Positions 1-6,464 are shown, counted from the stretch's first letter. The stretch is DNA of 6,663 nucleotides from Prevotellaceae bacterium UBA1743 (GCA_002314945.1 DCHV01000016.1:488-7150), one strand, 5' to 3'. The notes: generated by a model not told the origin, from the letters alone. Translations and numbers: made by a program.

Positions 1-83
1 CGCTCGAAGGTACTCACGCTCGGAAATAAAAATAAAAACAATTTTATTTTGTATTTCTCTCACTTAATCGTACCTCTGAGCTA
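1..83. repeat. Tandem promoter-like repeat, unit 1 (may extend off the left edge)
   Basis: The unit has three parts. A 21-nt block at 1-21 starts CGCTCGAAGG and ends CACGCTC. An AT-rich palindrome occupies 22-58. A tail then contains TCACTTAATCGTACCT at 60-75. The 21-nt block recurs exactly at 84-104 and the 16-nt tail block recurs exactly at 135-150, so two units lie head to tail. In this copy the -7-like box is TACCTCTG (71-78), one base from the Bacteroidota consensus TAnnTTTG, with TTTG at 48-51 and a 19-bp spacer. It may be a decayed or weak promoter. The outer boundary cannot be seen, and more copies may lie to the left. Confidence 0.8.
22..58. repeat. AT-rich palindrome of unit 1
   Basis: Positions 29-37 (AAAATAAAA) pair with 42-50 (TTTTATTTT) around a 4-nt loop. 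If G51 is bulged, 23-28 (GAAATA) pair with 52-57 (TATTTC), and G22-T58 adds a wobble pair. The stem is about 15 bp with one bulge. The 3' arm carries the TTTG of the -33-like box. Confidence 0.7.
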
Positions 84-105
84 CGCTCGAAGGTACTCAC
101 GCTCA

Positions 106-132
106 GATTTCATCAAATAAATTTGTGAAATC
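106..132. repeat. AT-rich palindrome of unit 2
   Basis: GATTTCA (106-112) pairs with TGAAATC (126-132). With T113 bulged, CAAAT (114-118) pairs with ATTTG (121-125) around a 2-nt centre. That gives 12 bp with one bulge. The 3' arm contains the -33 TTTG of the promoter, and the 5' arm contains CAAA, which is a TTTG on the other strand. Confidence 0.7.
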
Positions 133-153
133 GTTCACTTAATCGTACCTTTG
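122..153 (+). promoter_or_regulatory. Bacteroidota-type promoter for corA
   Basis: TTTG at 122-125, a 20-bp spacer, then TACCTTTG at 146-153 match the sigma-ABfr consensus exactly (TTTG, 19-21 bp, TAnnTTTG). Transcription should start near 160, leaving a leader of roughly 130 nt before corA. The same 10-mer TACCTTTGCA occurs in the two other clear promoters of this window. Confidence 0.75.
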
Positions 154-181
154 CAAAACGAAAATCATTTCAAACTATAAA

Positions 182-217
182 ATGGACGATTATCACGCGG
201 AGAATATGAATTTGTAG
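182..217 (+). other. Possible 11-codon leader ORF
   Basis: ATG at 182 opens a frame reading MDDYHAENMNL and ends at TAG (215-217), one base before the hairpin at 218-254. An A/T-rich stretch (ACTATAAA) precedes the ATG, as is common for Bacteroidota starts. An ORF this short can arise by chance. The arrangement of promoter, short ORF, hairpin and transporter gene is the only reason to list it. Confidence 0.2.
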
Positions 218-254
218 GATTCCGGGAGCATGGATATAAGCACTCCTGGGAATC
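218..254 (+). promoter_or_regulatory. Hairpin in the corA leader (attenuator candidate)
   Basis: GATTCC (218-223) pairs with GGAATC (249-254). With G248 bulged, GGGAG (224-228) pairs with CTCCT (243-247), giving 11 bp including one G-U around a 14-nt loop. TGTTTTG follows the stem, a short and imperfect U-tract. It could act as a weak terminator or attenuator, or simply as leader structure. I do not recognise it as a known magnesium riboswitch. Confidence 0.4.
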
Positions 255-293
255 TGTTTTGTGCAACCCTAAAAAGAAGGAGACTTATAGAAT

Positions 294-1220
294 ATGCAAA
301 CATTCTGGAACACCACAAATGGCCTGCGTACCCTGGATGCCTGGGAACCCAACTGCTGGGTGCAGGTGACTTGCCCGAGTGAAGATGATACGTATTTCCT
401 GGAACACGAACTGGGAATCCCTGATTATTTCCTAAATGACATTGCCGATACCGACGAGAGGGCCCGCTATGAGTTTGACGAGGGCTGGATCCTCATCATC
501 CTGCGTATCCCCTACGTGAAGGAGGTGAAGTCGCGTACTCCCTATACTACCATTCCGCTGGGTATCATACTGAAGAAGGATGTGTGCATCACGGTGTGCA
601 ACTTCGAGACGAACATGATGATCGATTTCGTGACTTTCCAACAACGCAGGGCTGTGGGATTCACGGATTCGGTGGATATGGTGTTCCGCATCTTCCTGAG
701 CAGCGCGGTCTGGTACCTGAAACGGCTGAAGCAGATAAATATGCTGATAGAGAAATCGAAGGCTAACCTTGATCACAATATCGATAACGCCGATCTGATA
801 CGACTGAGCAAACTGCAGGATAGTCTGACGTACTTCATCACCTCTATCCGTGGTAATGAGAGCCTCCTCTCGAAACTGAAATTCAAACTGCCTGTGGATG
901 AACTGGATGCCGACCTGATCGAGGACGTGACCATCGAGATGAGTCAGGCACGCGAGTCGGCTGGTATCTATGCTCATATCCTCGATTCCACCATGGATAC
1001 GTACGCCAATATCATCAACAACAATATGAGCAGTGTGATGAAGATGCTTACGAGTATCAGTATCATCCTGATGTTCCCTACCTTGGTGGCCAGTTTGTTC
1101 GGAATGAACCTGGTGAACGGAATGGAAACAACTTGGTGGGGTTTTCCTCTCGCTTTGTTCATCTCTGTAAGCATCACCATGCTATTTATGTGGTATTTCA
1201 GGAGGAAAACGTGGATTTGA
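294..1220 (+). CDS. corA: CorA-family divalent-cation (Mg2+) transporter
   Basis: This 308-residue protein fits the CorA family in length and layout. A soluble N-terminal domain covers about residues 1-140. A long helical region with heptad-like character (about 140-248) leads into two C-terminal membrane helices near 250-269 and 283-301. The family signature Gly-Met-Asn is at 270-272, directly after the first helix, where it forms the selectivity site of the pentameric channel. The usual preceding Tyr is Phe269. The short external loop (NLVNGMETTWWG) has one acidic residue, Glu277, and the protein ends in a basic cytoplasmic tail (RRKTWI). CorA channels carry Mg2+, and sometimes Co2+ or Ni2+, down the membrane potential; the substrate here is inferred from the family. 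The ATG at 294 is supported by GGAG at 279-282, although the 11-nt gap is long. It appears to be transcribed alone from the promoter at 122-153 with a structured leader. Confidence 0.93.
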   Translation: MQTFWNTTNGLRTLDAWEPNCWVQVTCPSEDDTYFLEHELGIPDYFLNDIADTDERARYEFDEGWILIILRIPYVKEVKSRTPYTTIPLGIILKKDVCITVCNFETNMMIDFVTFQQRRAVGFTDSVDMVFRIFLSSAVWYLKRLKQINMLIEKSKANLDHNIDNADLIRLSKLQDSLTYFITSIRGNESLLSKLKFKLPVDELDADLIEDVTIEMSQARESAGIYAHILDSTMDTYANIINNNMSSVMKMLTSISIILMFPTLVASLFGMNLVNGMETTWWGFPLALFISVSITMLFMWYFRRKTWI

Positions 1221-1275
1221 ATCCCCTTTTGGTGAAAAAAACACAGAATAATTAGGTCGTAACTTTTTTTTTCGC

Positions 1276-1295
1276 GAAATTTGTGCCTAAATCTG
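1276..1295 (+). promoter_or_regulatory. Weak promoter candidate for the DUF349 gene
   Basis: The 113-nt gap between corA and the DUF349 gene has a run of nine T (1264-1272) followed by two near-matches to the -7 box TAnnTTTG: GAAATTTG at 1276-1283 and TAAATCTG at 1288-1295, each off by one base. Neither has a TTTG at the right distance; the T-run sits where the -33 box of the second would be. I see no convincing terminator after corA, so read-through from corA is the alternative. Confidence 0.25.
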
Positions 1296-1333
1296 CTTGA
1301 AATAGCGGAAATAACATATTAAATAATGTAAAG

Positions 1334-3190
1334 ATGGACTCTTTAGAGACGAATGAGACAACTGCCATTGAGCAGTCTTCTGTAGCGAATGTGGAAACAA
1401 CAGTGGAACCCGTAGAGGCCGCTGAGGAAAAAACCGAGGAAGCAACCGTTGAAACCGTAGAGGAGAAAACGGAGGAAACAATCCAACCTCAGACAAAGGA
1501 GGAGGTCGTAGCAAGAATCAAGGCACTGGCCGCCCAGGAAGAATTGGCTGAGAAAACGGAACTGGACTTGCTGAAGGTGCTTTTCTACAAGTATCACAAC
1601 GTAGAGATTCAGGAGGCGCATCGCGCTTTCGTGGAAGCTGGAGGTGAAGACGGGAAATTTGTACCACAAATGGATCCTCTGGAACCTGAGTTCCGTGCCT
1701 CGATGCAGGTGCTGCGCGAACGCCGTGCCGCTTTGCAGGAGGAAATGGAACGCCAGAAACAACAGAATCTGGAACGCAAACTGGCTATCCTGGAGCGTAT
1801 TCAGCAGTTGGCATCCACACCGGAGGAGGCAAATCAGACGTTTGAGGAGTTCAAGACTTTACAGGCAGAATGGAAGGAAATAAAGGCCATACCGGCTGAG
1901 AAGGCTACCGAACTGTGGAAGAACTACCAGCTGTACGTGGAGAAGTTCTACGACTTGCTGAAGTTGGGACACGAACTGCGCGACTATGACTTCAGGAAGA
2001 ATCTGGAGGTGAAGACCCGCCTGTGCGAACAGGCAGAAGCCTTGGCTGAGGTGGAGGACGTAGTGGCTGCCAATAACCAGTTGCAGGCCTTGCATCAGGA
2101 ATGGAAAGAAACAGGTCCCGTGGCCAAGGAGTTGCGTGAGGATCTGTGGAATAGGTTCAAGGAAGCTTCCACGATAGTACGCAAGCGTCATCAAGATCAT
2201 TTCGAGGCTCAGAAAGCCGTAGAGGAGGAGAACCTGAACAAGAAGACTGCCCTGTGTGAGGAAATCGAAGCAATACAGACAGACGGTTTGAATACTTTTG
2301 CCGACTGGGATGCCATCACTCAGCGAATCATCGAAATGCAGGCTCAGTGGAAGATCATTGGCTATGCACCACAGAAGATGAACAATGCCATCTTTGAGCG
2401 TTTCCGCGGAGCATGTGACCGCTTCTTCGAACTGAAGGGGGAATATTTCCGCGAGGTAAAAGACCGCCTGAACGAGAATCTGGCACGCAAGAAGGCTCTG
2501 GTGGAGAAGGCTGAGGAGCTGATGAACAGTACCGAGTGGCGCAAGGCAGGTGATACATTGATAAACCTGCAGAAGGAATGGAAGGAAATAGGTGCCGTAC
2601 CCAAGAAGTACTCGGATGCCCTGTGGAAGCGCTTTATCGGTGCGTGTGACCATTTCTTTGAGGAGAAGCAGAAGGCTACTGCCAGCACACGTGATGAGCA
2701 AACTGCCAATCTGGAGCAGAAACGTAGTATCATCGATCAACTGAAGTCATTGGCTGAGGAAGGTGCTGACGATGTGGTGGCCAAGGTGAAGGAATTGCAG
2801 AAGCAATGGAATGAGGTAGGACATGTGCCTTTCCGTGACAAAGATGCCATATTCAAGGAATATCGCGAGATTGTCGATAAGTTGTACAAGGACCTCAACC
2901 TGAGTCAGGCTCGCCGTCGCTTGGATAACTTCAAGACAAATCTGGCCAACAAGATAGAGAAGGAAGGTGGTAACCTGAATAACGAACGCAACAGAATGAT
3001 GCGTGCCTACGAAACATTGAAGGCTGAGATCCAGACCTACGAAAACAACCTCGGCTTCCTGACTACCAGCAGCAAGAAAGGCAATACACTGGTGGATACA
3101 ATGAAGAAGAAGGTGGAGAAGCTACGCGATGAACTGACACTCCTGGCAGACAAGATAAAGGCTGTGGATGAACAGATCACCAAGGAATAA
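1334..3190 (+). CDS. DUF349 repeat protein, function unknown
   Basis: The 618-residue protein is very rich in Glu, Lys, Gln and Ala, and predicted almost entirely helical. Residues 1-55 form an acidic Glu/Thr/Val tail containing EEKTEE twice (31-36 and 43-48). Five DUF349 repeats follow, anchored by Trp180, Trp257, Trp339, Trp416 and Trp492. Each reads roughly Leu-Gln-x-x-Trp-Lys-x-x-Gly, then Pro or Ala, then a helix with Leu-Trp or Ile-Phe and an Arg-Phe or Lys-Tyr pair (for example LQKEWKEIGAVP at 412-423). The spacings of 77, 82, 77 and 76 residues fit a domain of about 75-80. Residues 525-618 form a charged coiled-coil-like tail. No signal peptide, membrane helix or catalytic motif is visible, so it is probably a cytosolic, elongated scaffold or binding protein; that role is inference. 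The ATG at 1334 follows an A/T-rich stretch, and the N-terminal sequence gives no better start. Confidence 0.93.
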   Translation: MDSLETNETTAIEQSSVANVETTVEPVEAAEEKTEEATVETVEEKTEETIQPQTKEEVVARIKALAAQEELAEKTELDLLKVLFYKYHNVEIQEAHRAFVEAGGEDGKFVPQMDPLEPEFRASMQVLRERRAALQEEMERQKQQNLERKLAILERIQQLASTPEEANQTFEEFKTLQAEWKEIKAIPAEKATELWKNYQLYVEKFYDLLKLGHELRDYDFRKNLEVKTRLCEQAEALAEVEDVVAANNQLQALHQEWKETGPVAKELREDLWNRFKEASTIVRKRHQDHFEAQKAVEEENLNKKTALCEEIEAIQTDGLNTFADWDAITQRIIEMQAQWKIIGYAPQKMNNAIFERFRGACDRFFELKGEYFREVKDRLNENLARKKALVEKAEELMNSTEWRKAGDTLINLQKEWKEIGAVPKKYSDALWKRFIGACDHFFEEKQKATASTRDEQTANLEQKRSIIDQLKSLAEEGADDVVAKVKELQKQWNEVGHVPFRDKDAIFKEYREIVDKLYKDLNLSQARRRLDNFKTNLANKIEKEGGNLNNERNRMMRAYETLKAEIQTYENNLGFLTTSSKKGNTLVDTMKKKVEKLRDELTLLADKIKAVDEQITKE

Positions 3191-3217
3191 GAAGAAATAA
3201 AAAGATTATATGTATGT

Positions 3218-3246
3218 CTGCCCCTCTCCGTTTTGGTGAGGGGCAG
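3218..3246. terminator. Shared bidirectional terminator hairpin
   Basis: CTGCCCCTC (3218-3226) pairs perfectly with GAGGGGCAG (3238-3246). One T-T mismatch and two more G-C pairs close a 5-nt loop. It lies 27 nt after the DUF349 stop on the plus strand and 17 nt after the cdsA stop on the minus strand, the expected place between convergent genes. The U-tracts are poor on both sides (CATTGTTT on plus, ACATACATATAATCTTTTT on minus), so termination may be partial or factor-assisted. Confidence 0.6.
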
Positions 3247-3263
3247 CATTGTTTATGGGGGAA

Positions 3264-4112
3264 CTAAGCTGTAACCAAGTAGATATACGCCACGGTGGCA
3301 GGGATCGCCAAGAGACTGCTGTCCATGCGATCGAGAATGCCTCCGTGTCCAGGCAGGATATGTCCGCTATCCTTGATTCCCAACTGACGTTTCAGCAGAC
3401 TTTCTACCAGATCGCCCCATGTCCCGAATACGACCACTACCAACGAAAAGCCCATCCATTGAGGCAGAGTGAACGATCCCGAACTGAGGTGCCAGACCAA
3501 TACGGATGCACCCAAAGTGAGCAAACCGCCTCCGATACTACCTACCCAAGTCTTCTTCGGCGAAATGCGAGGAAAGAGTTTGGCGGGAAAGAAACGATGC
3601 AGGCACATGCCAGACAAGTAGGCTCCCGTATCGTTTGTCCACAGAAAAATGAACAGAGCCAGGGTGTATATCCATGTGTAGTTGTACTGACCTGCCTGTG
3701 TGTCGTAGGCAAGGCAGACAAGAGGAATCATGGAGAATGGTACGGCAATATATAGCTGTGAGGCGAAAGAAAATGCCCAGTTGCGTAATGGATCTTCCTC
3801 CTTGCGATATAGTTCGCCCACCAATATATACAGAAGGCTGAGCGCATAGAGGGCTGCGGCTTTTCCTGTGGCTGCACTCCCCATACACCAAAGCCATACA
3901 GTAGCCACCAACAGGAATCCGGCAAAGGCGTTCACACGACGATTGAGAGAAGCCCCGGCATGGTTGTTTGCCAAGGTGCCAAATTCATACAGGGCAGTTG
4001 CTGCCACAAGTCCGAAGAAAAAGAAGGAAGTGACAGGACTATATACAATACAACCCACCAACAGTATCACATAGATGGCGCCTGTGAGGGCGCGAATGAG
4101 CATGTTTCTCAT
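3264..4112 (-). CDS. cdsA: Phosphatidate cytidylyltransferase (CDP-diglyceride synthase)
   Basis: CdsA joins CTP and phosphatidic acid to make CDP-diacylglycerol and pyrophosphate, the precursor of the phospholipids, at the cytoplasmic membrane. The 282-residue protein is a hydrophobic multi-span protein with about eight membrane segments from residue 8 to the C-terminus. It carries the full family signature at 238-264: Ser238, Lys241-Arg242, Lys247-Asp248, Pro254, His256-Gly-Gly, Asp261-Arg262 and Asp264; these acidic residues bind the catalytic metal. Conserved WTNDTGAYL (158-166) and SPKKTWVGSIGG (184-195) are also present. Its ATG overlaps the ftsH stop codon as ATGA (4109-4112), which suggests translational coupling; ATG at 4103 (residue 4) is a less likely start. 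It is the last gene of the rsfS-ftsH-cdsA unit. Confidence 0.96.
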   Translation of the reverse strand: MRNMLIRALTGAIYVILLVGCIVYSPVTSFFFFGLVAATALYEFGTLANNHAGASLNRRVNAFAGFLLVATVWLWCMGSAATGKAAALYALSLLYILVGELYRKEEDPLRNWAFSFASQLYIAVPFSMIPLVCLAYDTQAGQYNYTWIYTLALFIFLWTNDTGAYLSGMCLHRFFPAKLFPRISPKKTWVGSIGGGLLTLGASVLVWHLSSGSFTLPQWMGFSLVVVVFGTWGDLVESLLKRQLGIKDSGHILPGHGGILDRMDSSLLAIPATVAYIYLVTA

Positions 4113-6019
4113 GACAGGATTTCTTCTGTACGGCTCGTCCAGGGACGCGGGCCGAATATTCGTTCTACATCTTCCGCAAAGATAACCTCACGTTCCACGA
4201 GCAATTGTGCAAGCTGGGCATGTTCCTCCTTGTGCTCGTTGAGGATGGTCTTGGCACGCTCGTATTGTGCGGCAATCATCTGCTTCACTTCCTCATCGAT
4301 GATTTGTGCGGTAGATTCACTGTAAGGACGCTGGAAACTGTATTCCTCGTTGTTGTAATAGCATAGGTTGGGTAACTTTTCACCCATACCCATATATGCC
4401 ACCATGCCGTATGCCTGCTTGGTGACACGTTCCAAGTCGTTCATTGCTCCGCTGGAAATGTGCCCTGTAATCAATTCCTCGGCTGCACGTCCGCCAAGGG
4501 TGGCACACATCTCGTCAAGCATCTGTTCGCGAGTGGTGATCTGACGTTCCTCAGGCAAATACCAAGCTGCTCCCAATGCACGTCCACGGGGGACGATGGT
4601 CACCTTTACCAGGGGACTTGCATACTGCAACAGCCAACTGATGGAGGCGTGTCCTGCCTCGTGGAGGGCTATGGTGTTTTTCTCTTCTGCCGTCATAACC
4701 TTGGTCTTCTTCTCCAATCCGCCGATGATGCGATCCACGGCAGAAAGGAAATCGTCCTTGCTGACGGCCTTCTTGTCGTTGCGTGCTGCAATCAATGCTG
4801 CCTCGTTGCAGACATTGGCAATGTCAGCTCCACTGAATCCGGGCGTTTGTCTCGATAGGAAATCCACATCCACGGTGTCATCCAGCTTCAAGGGTTTCAG
4901 ATGCACTTGGAATATCTCCTTGCGCTCGTTGACATCTGGCAGATCCACATGAATCTGGCGATCGAAGCGTCCTGCACGCAGCAGAGCCTTGTCCAAGACA
5001 TCGGCACGGTTGGTGGCAGCCAGGATGATCACTCCGCTGTTGGTACCAAAACCATCCATTTCCGTGAGCAACTGATTGAGCGTGCTTTCCCGCTCGTCAT
5101 TGCCTCCCATGGCGGAGTTTCTTCCTCTCGCGCGTCCCACAGCGTCAATCTCGTCTATGAAAATGATGCAAGGACTCTTTTCCTTGGCTTGTCGAAAGAG
5201 GTCACGTACACGGCTTGCTCCTACTCCTACAAACATCTCCACAAAGTCGGAGCCTGACATGGAGAAGAATGGTACGTCTGCTTCTCCTGCCACAGCCTTT
5301 GCCAACAGAGTCTTACCTGTTCCAGGAGGGCCTACGAGCAGGGCTCCCTTGGGTATCTTTCCTCCTAAATCGGTATATCGTTTCGGGTTCTTCAGAAACT
5401 CCACGATTTCCTGCACTTCCTGTTTGGCACCAGCTTGTCCAGCTACGTCTTGGAAGGTGACTTTGTTAGGTCGGTCTTTCTCCACCAGTTTGGCACGGCT
5501 CTTGCCTACGTTGAAGATGCCCATGGGCCCTCCTCCGCCGCTTCCTCCACCACCCATGCGACTCATGATGAAGAACCACATCAGTACAATGAATATGAGG
5601 GGGCCGAAGCTCCAGAAGAGGTGTGTCCATCCGCTATTGCCATTGTCGTAGGTGATTTCACCATCAAAGTGTCCCTGATCCTGCTGAGATTGTATGAAAT
5701 CTTCCAGTTTGTCGGTAGAGGGGATGGCAGTCTCGACGTAGGGGAGTTTGCCTTTCTCTATCTGGGTATTGAAAATGTCTCGTATATGTTCGGCCTTGAC
5801 ATACATCCGCAAGATTCCTTCTTCTTTCTTGACAAGGATGCGTGAAGCATATCCCTGCTCCACATAGTTCTTGAACTGACTGTATGTGGCTTCCTTGGAG
5901 GAACCGCCGTTAAGTCCTTGCCCTCCGCTATTGATAACCAGAAAACCCAGTATGATAGCTATGATGAAGTACAACCATGTCAGGTTGAATTTCGGCATTT
6001 TTGGTTTGTTGTTTTCCAT
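4109..6019 (-). CDS. ftsH: ATP-dependent zinc metalloprotease FtsH
   Basis: FtsH is a membrane-anchored AAA+ protease that extracts and degrades misassembled membrane proteins and some regulatory proteins as a hexamer. In this 636-residue form, membrane helix 1 is at about 13-30, a periplasmic domain at 31-135 and helix 2 at about 137-152. A glycine-rich linker (GGGGSGGGG, 156-164) follows. The AAA module has Walker A GPPGTGKT (230-237), pore loop FVG (263-265), Walker B IIFIDEID (285-292) and the second region of homology with RAGRFDR (348-354), including the arginine fingers. The protease domain has zinc motif HEAGH (453-457) and the third ligand Asp528 in AMNDLERVTKQA. All catalytic residues are present. 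The ATG at 6019 is chosen because the protein then starts MENNKPK just before helix 1; a GTG at 6085 would add 22 unlikely residues inside rsfS. It starts 23 nt after rsfS and overlaps cdsA by 4 nt. Confidence 0.98.
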   Translation of the reverse strand: MENNKPKMPKFNLTWLYFIIAIILGFLVINSGGQGLNGGSSKEATYSQFKNYVEQGYASRILVKKEEGILRMYVKAEHIRDIFNTQIEKGKLPYVETAIPSTDKLEDFIQSQQDQGHFDGEITYDNGNSGWTHLFWSFGPLIFIVLMWFFIMSRMGGGGSGGGGPMGIFNVGKSRAKLVEKDRPNKVTFQDVAGQAGAKQEVQEIVEFLKNPKRYTDLGGKIPKGALLVGPPGTGKTLLAKAVAGEADVPFFSMSGSDFVEMFVGVGASRVRDLFRQAKEKSPCIIFIDEIDAVGRARGRNSAMGGNDERESTLNQLLTEMDGFGTNSGVIILAATNRADVLDKALLRAGRFDRQIHVDLPDVNERKEIFQVHLKPLKLDDTVDVDFLSRQTPGFSGADIANVCNEAALIAARNDKKAVSKDDFLSAVDRIIGGLEKKTKVMTAEEKNTIALHEAGHASISWLLQYASPLVKVTIVPRGRALGAAWYLPEERQITTREQMLDEMCATLGGRAAEELITGHISSGAMNDLERVTKQAYGMVAYMGMGEKLPNLCYYNNEEYSFQRPYSESTAQIIDEEVKQMIAAQYERAKTILNEHKEEHAQLAQLLVEREVIFAEDVERIFGPRPWTSRTEEILS

Positions 6020-6042
6020 ATTGTCAGGTTTGGGGAAAAATA

Positions 6043-6402
6043 TCAGTCTTCTTCTGGAATCTCGGTCAGTGGCGCATCTGCCCACAGATGTTCCAGATCA
6101 TAGAAATCACGTTGTTCGGGCAGGAAGATGTGCACGATTACATCACTGTAATCCATTGCCACCCACCAACCACATCTCAATCCATCCACTGCAATGGGGC
6201 GTGTGTCCATCTTATCCCTGAGCATTTCGCCTACGGATTGGGCCAATGCCTGTACTTGTGAGGGGGAACCTCCTGATGCAATGACGAAACGTTTGCAGAT
6301 CGTTTCTTCGATGTTCGAAAGATCGGCAATCACAATGTGCCGTCCTTTCTTCTCCTGAAGACCTTCGATGATTGTAGCCGTCAGTTTGTCAATATCACTC
6401 AT
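6043..6402 (-). CDS. rsfS: Ribosome silencing factor RsfS
   Basis: RsfS (YbeB/Iojap family) binds protein uL14 on the large ribosomal subunit and blocks joining with the small subunit, lowering translation when nutrients are short. The 119-residue protein has the usual size. It shows DLSNIEETICKRFVIASGG (27-45) followed by SPSQVQALA, then WWVAMDYSDVIVHIF (79-93), and RDFYDLEHLWADA (98-110), all typical of the family. The ATG at 6402 fits the family N-terminus and is preceded by A-rich AAAAAAGATAAA. An ATG at 6417 (five more residues) is possible, while a TTG at 6435 lies inside the -7 box and is excluded. It is the first gene of the rsfS-ftsH-cdsA unit, with a predicted leader of only about 25 nt. 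Confidence 0.95.
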   Translation of the reverse strand: MSDIDKLTATIIEGLQEKKGRHIVIADLSNIEETICKRFVIASGGSPSQVQALAQSVGEMLRDKMDTRPIAVDGLRCGWWVAMDYSDVIVHIFLPEQRDFYDLEHLWADAPLTEIPEED

Positions 6403-6432
6403 TTTATCTTTTTTCATTCGGAATTTGAGGTG

Positions 6433-6464
6433 CAAAGGTATGATAAAGGTGAGAATAAAGCAAA
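6433..6464 (-). promoter_or_regulatory. Bacteroidota-type promoter for rsfS-ftsH-cdsA
   Basis: On the minus strand, TTTG (6464-6461) is followed by a 20-bp spacer and TACCTTTG (6440-6433), an exact match to the sigma-ABfr consensus. The start site should fall near 6426. No other strong promoter is seen before ftsH or cdsA, so it probably drives all three genes. Its -33 box is the end of a run of eight T. Confidence 0.75.

Larger units (their letters stand above)
84..158. repeat. Tandem promoter-like repeat, unit 2 (contains the intact promoter)
   Basis: This is the second copy: the exact 21-nt block at 84-104, a different AT-rich palindrome at 106-132, and the shared TCACTTAATCGTACCT at 135-150 running into a perfect TACCTTTG box. 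It is 75 nt long against 83 for unit 1, and the whole length difference lies in the central palindrome. The flanks are nearly identical while the centres differ in sequence but keep inverted symmetry. Confidence 0.8.

Noticed and set aside
1..158. CRISPR array
   Set aside because: Only two repeat copies are seen, the segments between are palindromic rather than unique spacers, and no cas gene is present.
432..977. Open frame of 181 codons on the minus strand within corA
   Set aside because: It is antisense to a complete, motif-bearing corA; its His/Ile-rich product shows no recognisable domain and no start signal.
1326..1331. Start-stop pair ATGTAA just before the DUF349 gene
   Set aside because: Such a six-base pair is expected by chance in A/T-rich leaders and nothing else supports a role.
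1859..2740. Long open frame of 293 codons on the minus strand
   Set aside because: It lies wholly inside the DUF349 gene. Its Leu/Phe/Ser-rich product is what the reverse complement of Glu- and Lys-rich codons gives, and no promoter or family match is visible.
3249..3755. Open frame of 168 codons on the plus strand
   Set aside because: It is antisense to cdsA, which has its full signature; the product looks like random sequence.
5076..5651. Open frame of 191 codons on the plus strand, Pro- and Ser-rich
   Set aside because: It is antisense to the AAA domain and glycine linker of ftsH; the proline run mirrors the Gly-rich linker codons.
6020..6085. Upstream GTG start for ftsH adding 22 residues
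   Set aside because: The extension lies within the rsfS coding sequence, is Arg-rich and unlike FtsH N-termini; ATG at 6019 places MENNKPK directly before the first membrane helix.
6403..6435. Upstream TTG start for rsfS
   Set aside because: The codon is part of the promoter -7 box and lies upstream of the predicted transcription start.
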